Part shown: positions 58,234-64,000 of the stretch, piece after piece
How positions within the stretch are numbered: the first letter of the stretch is position 1
Layout: every line of letters starts with the position of its first letter
Origin: Setoptus koraiensis
Lineage: Eukaryota > Arthropoda
Direction of reading: 5' to 3'
Assembly (NCBI GenBank): GCA_048013815.1
Contig: CM106585.1
Location: forward strand, 11,222,001 to 11,286,000
Length of the DNA: 64,000 nt
The notes under the pieces: model-generated
Databases searched by the model: none
What the model was told of the DNA's origin: nothing
What the model saw: the letters and a program-made list of their open reading frames with translations, nothing else
Program-made: the position numbers and the translations under genes

Positions 58234-59842
58234 ATGTTTTATCCTTCTTTATTAAGTATTCTAATAGTTACAGCAAGCATAATAAATTATCGACATGTAT
58301 CGTGCAAACCAAAATTGATTACCACCGATCAAGGACACAAAACTTCTTGGGATATACCTAATGAGGCAAGCAATCATAAAAATTCGTACTATCGATCACA
58401 ACAACAGCCAGAGTGGAGTGTCGAGTTGATTCCGGACCCACCGGCACCGACATCCTCAATCCAGCTAGATGTACAGTACCCAAATGATTCCAATCAATAT
58501 GGATCGATGCATACAACAAACAATCAAACTGACATCAATGAATTCACTCCCGGCAGCAAACTGTCCAAACACAGTGAAATAACTTTAGACAAATATCTAA
58601 ATAAAATCAATCAATTAGACAATTTCGTCACCAAAAACAACAATGAATACTACACGTATCAAAAACCACAAACAATGGATCAGTACTACTCGAACACAAC
58701 CAGAAGAGCTTACGATGATCTTTATCGCTTGAGCAGCACAGATAGAGTTCGGGTAAATCCAAATTCTAAATATCAAAGAGAGTCATCGTCACAATATAAA
58801 CGACAAACGAGTTACGCACCAGTTCCTGAGACACCTAAGACAAAACACTATTATAATGATGATATTGTTAGGCTCATTAATGAGCAAAATAAGGCTGTAT
58901 CGCAACGATACCTGACAGAACTTGCTGTAAGTAGTGAGTAGAAGTGATTGATTCGTCTACTTCAACGATTGATTGCTATCTAATCTGAGAGCATCACAAC
59001 ATAAATTCTTTTATCCCTATCAGATGTCTTTACCTCCTCGCACCAGTTTGAATGATCTGCTATGGTTGTCAGACCAAGGATCGAACTATAATAATAGACA
59101 GCCATACATAGCCCAACAGCAAGTAGCGTACCCGGTTGTTGACATATTATCAGGTCCAATATTGTTAGAAGGCAAAACCAAAGCCAACGTTAGATCGTGG
59201 GATGAATATCCTAATTATCATAATAGTAGACTACAAAACAGATTCGGCTATGCTAACAGAGGAAAGACATCACGAGTCGATGGGGAACAATTAACCATCA
59301 ATCTAGATACAAACGATGAAAATGTTAAATATCAAATTTATGAAGATTATGGTCCCAACTACGGGGACGCTAAGCCTCCCCTTGTAAAACATCGTAAGAG
59401 AGATGATGAATCGAGTATGATGATGCAACCATCGCATTTTTCTCATCACTATGAACCAAGCTTTCTAGCGCCACCAGTTCACCATCACTTCAGCAAGGAA
59501 CGTTCAACGAAAAAAAGTAGTCTTGAGAAGGTGGGCTTCTCCGTATTGATTGGTTCCATTGCCGCGCTTATAAGTTTTCTCATCATCTCAAATATATTCT
59601 TATCTATACCATTGTTTGCCATAACGATCATGCAGTTACTCCAACCAAATCAAAATAATCAAATTATACCCATACCAAACACAAACCCCCAAGTGATACC
59701 AACTACAAATGGCAAGCGCAGAAAGAGGGATCTCGACAAACCGTTCAAGGCCTACAATATCAATGGTACAAACTTAGACAAGCTACTTCTGGACCTAATA
59801 AGGATAATAAAGACATTCAATGATCTACAACAGAAAAGCTAA
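58234..59842 (+). CDS. Secreted Asn/Gln/Tyr-rich protein with an internal hydrophobic segment
   Basis: Two exons, 58234-58926 and 59024-59842 (97-nt GT-AG intron, phase 0), encode 503 residues. A signal peptide lies at about 1-25 (MFYPSLLSILIVTASII, with a Cys near the cleavage region). The body is hydrophilic, Asn/Gln/Tyr-rich, without a known domain. At about 403-437 a long hydrophobic stretch (VGFSVLIGSIAALISFLI onwards) follows basic residues and is followed by an RRKR site (about 467) and a short helical C-terminus (LDKLLLDLIRIIKTF). The order of signal, disordered body, hydrophobic segment, furin-like site and short tail resembles the much larger protein at 32734, although sequence similarity is not obvious. 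Family unknown. Confidence 0.78.
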
Positions 59843-60222
59843 CAGTTAAATTGAATATACAACAGTATACACAATTGAGATTCTACACAGAAATAAGTTC
59901 ATTAAGTTGATTAGCATAATGAATACTATTATTATTATTATTATTTATTGATACTATGAGATAGAGAGAGGTTATTATATAGTAAACTATTACGCAAATG
60001 TATGATCATCAAGCTGAGATTAGATTGCAGTTTATCCCATGTACGACGCTCTTAGTGTCTGTCTTAAAGGGCAGTTGAATGTAAGGACTATTTTGGTAGA
60101 TTCGAGATATAGGTTTGGCTAGATAATGTAGTAAAATTTAAATTACATCATGTTATATTACAATTGTGCCACTGTTTTCTTTTTCATGAAAATTGATACC
60201 GAGGTTCGTTTGCATAAGCTAA

Positions 60223-60540
60223 TCAATATTTACTAGAAACTATAGTGCTATTGTTTTTGAATGAAGTTTTAGATGAATTTTGTGATATATTAGTGCTCGT
60301 GGTTGGCGGTATGTCTGAAGTTTGTGAGGTCTGGCCCGTTGACCGATTGAGCCCTCTAACTATAGTTATACCTCGCTCAGTGACAAAGCTGAATGCCACA
60401 GGAGGATTGCTACTAGCCTTGGCATTCGGGTTGCTCGACGAGGGATAAATCATCTTGGCTTTAGGTTTGAACAATGGACTATTCACCGAAACATGGCCAT
60501 GGTCTTTCGAAAAACGCCGAAAACGCCCACGTATGGCCAT
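60223..60540 (-). CDS. Possible small Ser/Asn-rich basic protein
   Basis: A 105-codon frame from the ATG at 60540 (MAIRGRFRRFSKDHGH). It has an Arg-rich start and a Ser/Thr/Asn-rich end, lying directly downstream of the candidate exon at 60619-60791 on the same strand. It may be part of the same transcript or the 3' UTR. No family recognised. Confidence 0.25.
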   Translation of the reverse strand: MAIRGRFRRFSKDHGHVSVNSPLFKPKAKMIYPSSSNPNAKASSNPPVAFSFVTERGITIVRGLNRSTGQTSQTSDIPPTTSTNISQNSSKTSFKNNSTIVSSKY

Positions 60541-60618
60541 ATTTTCACCGAATCGATTGAGCGAGAATGAGCGCCGATTCGGTTGTTCAGAATTTTCAAA
60601 ATTCAATTTTGTCACACA

Positions 60619-60791
60619 TCATGACAAAATTGTTCGTTCCTCAGTGAGAGTTTGCCATTCAACATCAACCAAGGGGTTGTGTGGATTTTTTGTTTTCCAG
60701 GTTAAACGTTCGGGCAGGTTCTTCTCGAACAGTCCAGAATCGATGCGCTGTTGTATGAGCCAGGGCACGGCGTCAGCACTATTTTGGTAAA
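60619..60791 (-). CDS. Possible terminal coding exon, unknown product
   Basis: After a plausible acceptor (ATTTTCAAG) the minus strand has two leading bases and then 56 codons to a TGA at 60619-60621. The translation is well balanced and looks like real protein: AVPWLIQQRIDSGLFEKN, then LPERLTWKTKNPHNPL and VEWQTLTEERTILS. No upstream exon joins in phase within the next few hundred bases, and I recognise no family. Confidence 0.35.
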
Positions 60792-61751
60792 CTTGAAAAT
60801 GACTCTTGTATGGGCCCTCATTTTGTGGTTACTTTGCAATTCAGAGCACGAATCGACAAGACAAGACAAGACAACTTGAACTCATGATGAAGTTTAACTC
60901 TGCGCTGATGAAGTTCGTTGAGACTTGATCGAGCTGGCAGCGGCAAAATCGCAGGCACATTGATACTGGAGTGTACGATAGCGATAGCTAATGTGGCGGC
61001 GTTAATGTAGCGATTTGGTTCATCTACTTCGGCCAAGTTTGCTTGTTGTGGTACGAAACAAGCACAAACCAATTGGCCGGATGGTTGTTTACACGACAAA
61101 GTTTGTGGTGACAATATTAGTTATGCAAGACACGGTATCGAGTTGCAAGTCAACTATTCTGTGGTATAAACTTGCAGCACATCGAGGCGACCTTTCAGCT
61201 AAATAGGAAGAAGGGAGAGTTGGTATATCAAGATGATAGTGACAATGTAAGCACACTTCTCAATGGCTTACTGACCATGTTAACATGTTTGAGATCATTG
61301 TCATTCTAGAGATCTTGTGCAACATTCTAGCTACGTATTAATAGTATTAATAGTTTACCGTGCACTGTAGTGCTGTAATAGTGCTGCTGTGATAGCGTGT
61401 GTCGAGTTTGTTCATGGACATTACTCATTCGAGACTCTTCCTGGTTTTGTCGGCAAATCTATCCAGTATGACACCACGATCCCGAGTAGAATGAGCCCCC
61501 CGTTTATGGCACGGTCACACTCGATCAGAATACAAGTGTCTGTCGTTGGGGCCGAGATTTTGAAACGCGATCCTTTGTGACACTTGATTCAAATCAATAC
61601 GATCAAATGATATGCAACGATATGGGCGCGAAAAAGATTGTTGCATTGATGGCGCTCGATGACGATTGTGGAGCGACAATCAAATGACAATCTTCATTAT
61701 CGATTCATAATCACTGCTGGGCACTCTGTTTGCTCGCACCACGCCACACAA

Positions 61752-61868
61752 TCAATACAATCAATACAATCAATACAATCAATACAATCAATACAATCAA
61801 TACAATCAATACAATCAATACAATCAATACAATCAATACAATCAATACAATCAATACAATCAATACAA
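61752..61868. repeat. 9-bp tandem repeat, 13 perfect copies
   Basis: TCAATACAA is repeated 13 times without error. There are no spacers and no flanking nuclease genes, so this is a simple minisatellite. Identical units imply recent expansion or slippage. Confidence 0.95.
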
Positions 61869-62890
61869 TGGACTAGTACCGAGCTGATAACTGGCAATCC
61901 GACAAAACACAAACTACTATCCATACTATGGATTGCACAGTGACATGAGCACAACATTGTGCAATGTTGATCTACTCGGTCTGATTATCTGGCAAGACAA
62001 AAACAAAAATGTAATGCAAACAACAAATATGTCGCCATTGCGAGTGCTGTTATCAGATTGTTAGCAGTGGCATTAATATAATTTGGCGCCCGACTGACAA
62101 ATGTGAAGCAGTGTGTTGATTATAATTACCATAGTGATCTGAATAATCATAAATTGTCTTTTAATCATAAACTGTTTGTCGGATTAATGTGTATAAAATT
62201 GTAGATTCCATTATGGATGACAACTGTTTGATAAAACAGACATCAGTGTCAACTGCATGCATAACTGAAACTAATCGCCTAAAAGAATTGATGAATGTGC
62301 ATGTGTGTCGCGCCAGACAAAATGAGAATATGAATATCGAGTCGCTGTGAGTTGATAATTATTTCAAGTATAAAGTATATAAAACATTTCAAGCTTGAGT
62401 GAAGCGGCCAACAGTGAAGATGTTTTTCATGCACGCCTACACGCGTGGTGTAGGCGTTGCTAACTTTTTATCCAGAGGTAGAGTGCTCAACAGCTATCTC
62501 TGGCGAGTGTCAGCGATGGCTGCAGAGGGCTGCTGAGGGCTGCAGAGAGGAGAAGGTGAAGCCGGAGGAAGACAGAAAAGGCTAATGAACTCGTTCACTC
62601 TTCTACCCTAATAATCAGCCCATCACGTGAGCGCTGCTATACGACCAAATAACATAGAGGTATGTGTACAGGTGAATGGTTGCATAACAAACATAACAGT
62701 AACAAGCGGGCTTGAAATAACAACAACGAAGAAGACGAAGAGGCTTAGCGAAGCCGTATGTTAATTAGAACACTCAGGCTGTGGGCTGAGGCCGAAGAAC
62801 TGTTACATTAGCAGCGACGGCAACAACAGCAACAACAATTGCAACAGGTCAGTGTGTGTGTGTGTGTGTTGATATATAAATAGCCAGCTC

Positions 62891-62923
62891 ATAGGCTCAT
62901 GGGCTCATGGGCTCATGGGCTCT
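62891..62923. repeat. 9-bp tandem repeat (GGGCTCATG), about 3.5 copies
   Basis: Short direct repeat ending in a diverged unit. Confidence 0.8.
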
Positions 62924-63045
62924 GTGGCTCGCCGAGTAAACTCGTTTGCTGCGAGTGTGTGTCAAACTTGATAGCTAGACACATCGTGATAGTAGTCGTA
63001 TTCACTTGTGAAGTGCTTGATCTATCATGTGAGTCGCCTGGCTTG

Positions 63046-63111
63046 CCAGCCAGTGAGCCAGTGCGCCAGTGAGCCAGTGAGCCAGTGAGCCAGTGAGCCA
63101 GTGAGCCAATA
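63046..63111. repeat. 8-bp tandem repeat (GAGCCAGT), about 8 copies
   Basis: Head-to-tail octamers with one variant (GCGCCAGT). Confidence 0.9.
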
Positions 63112-64000
63112 ACAACAGTTTAACATTTCGAGTGCTCACACTGACAAGTTTTCCGTTTCAGATTATTACTCAATGGGCTTCTCATAGCGCCGCACACAGT
63201 AGGTATAGTGATCGCATTCAACATGTACCAATGCACCATAATGCCGTGATACCATAATACCACGATACCATAATACAGTTTATGAGTGACTCATACATCC
63301 CTCTTTATATATATCAGTATATACTGGTGTGTATATCGAGCAGTGGTGGCAACAGTGATCAAACAGCAAACCTTTCCATGATGCGCAAATCATTGCGTTA
63401 ACAAAACAGCTAGCGCCATCACAAACTCAAAATACCGCTATTCTTATCGGCTATATCAGCTCAAGCAAGCCGTTGTTGTTCATTACGCGATTGTGGGCAG
63501 AGTTTCGGCCTTACCAGCCACAGTGGAGTGTTAATAAAAATAGTTTGCAAACTCATCGTCGGGGCTGACCGGCTTATCAACGTTTTGTGTAGTGTGTATA
63601 TGGTGTGGTCATTAGCATAGTTCATACCACAACAACCGTTTCTACTCTCACTGACAGTCGCATTGCGAGACACTAACCTTTGCAACTAATATTTACAATT
63701 TAATGTTCAATTAACATTAGTTATACTAAAGTAGCGATGCTAGTGCAAATAGCCGCCAATGATCGCCAACGACCAACAGCGATACTAGCGACAACATCAA
63801 CAACTAAAAGTTAATCTGCGTCGACCATTGTTTAATTTTAGACCAATGTCGACAGGTACGCGTCGCGTCGCCTCGCTACACTAGACGAGCCATTATCATC
63901 ACAATCGTCGTCGCCGTGGTCGTCGTCGTCGTGGTTGTCGTTATTATTATCGTTCTAATGCAACAAACAATGAACACACTTGCCAATCACACGAGTTGCC

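Larger units (their letters stand above)
59843..64000. other. Gene-poor right end of the window
   Basis: The first 200 bases are probably the 3' UTR of the preceding gene. Two weak minus-strand coding candidates lie at 60223-60791. The rest is intergenic, with tandem repeats at 61752-61868, 62891-62923 and 63046-63111 and a CGTCGT-type repeat near 63905-63945. A gene starting beyond 64000 could have its promoter here. Confidence 0.4.

Noticed and set aside
61752-61868. CRISPR-like array
   Set aside because: Direct 9-bp units without spacers in a eukaryotic context; it is a minisatellite.
1-64000. tRNA and rRNA genes
   Set aside because: I looked for T-arm motifs with a matching cloverleaf on both strands. 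Candidates such as those near 10890, 15360 and 40290 lack paired stems.

Overview
The window is animal nuclear DNA, most likely from an arthropod. A compact-genome chelicerate such as an acariform mite is my best guess, but it is not proven. The evidence is a set of conserved metazoan genes with few, short GT-AG introns (about 70 to 175 nt), many Asn/Gln-rich tracts, a Ty3-type LTR retroelement fossil, and several secreted proteins I cannot place in a known family. There is one 500-base run of N (741-1240).

Layout. 1-4050: assembly gap and a minus-strand LTR retrotransposon remnant (LTR, primer-binding site, gag, start of the next frame). 4934-7404: an ORP5/ORP8 oxysterol-binding-related protein. 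8300-8602: a small GoLoco-motif protein. 9.2-15.2 kb: gene-poor. 15241-17251: secreted basic protein of unknown family. 18065-20380: poly(A) polymerase, followed after only 26 bases by peptidyl-tRNA hydrolase 2 (20407-20760). 21895-22626: C6orf136/DUF2358 mitochondrial-type protein. 23142-24616 (minus): LRRC58. 24.6-32.7 kb: gene-poor, rich in minisatellites. 32734-38684: a 1936-residue secreted Asn/Gln/Ser/Tyr-rich protein. 40468-43957: VPS35, interrupted by 1.14 kb of almost pure G/T. 44399-47202: two tandem paralogous secreted cysteine-rich proteins. 50765-52234: secreted protein with three VWC (chordin-type) domains. 52493-54937 (minus): taxilin. 57682-58042: possible two-exon small membrane protein. 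58234-59842: second secreted protein with an architecture like the 1936-residue one. The last 4 kb hold repeats and weak coding candidates.

Themes. The housekeeping genes cover membrane traffic and lipid transfer (ORP8, VPS35, taxilin) and RNA/translation (PAPOLA, PTRH2). They are interleaved with fast-evolving secreted proteins. The most notable points are the G/T block that has displaced VPS35 coding sequence, the very tight PAPOLA-PTRH2 pair with no polyadenylation signal between them, the tandem secreted paralogs, the solitary GoLoco protein, and two large unplaced secreted proteins of similar plan. All splice models come from reading GT/AG sites and frame continuity by eye; no transcript evidence or database search was available.
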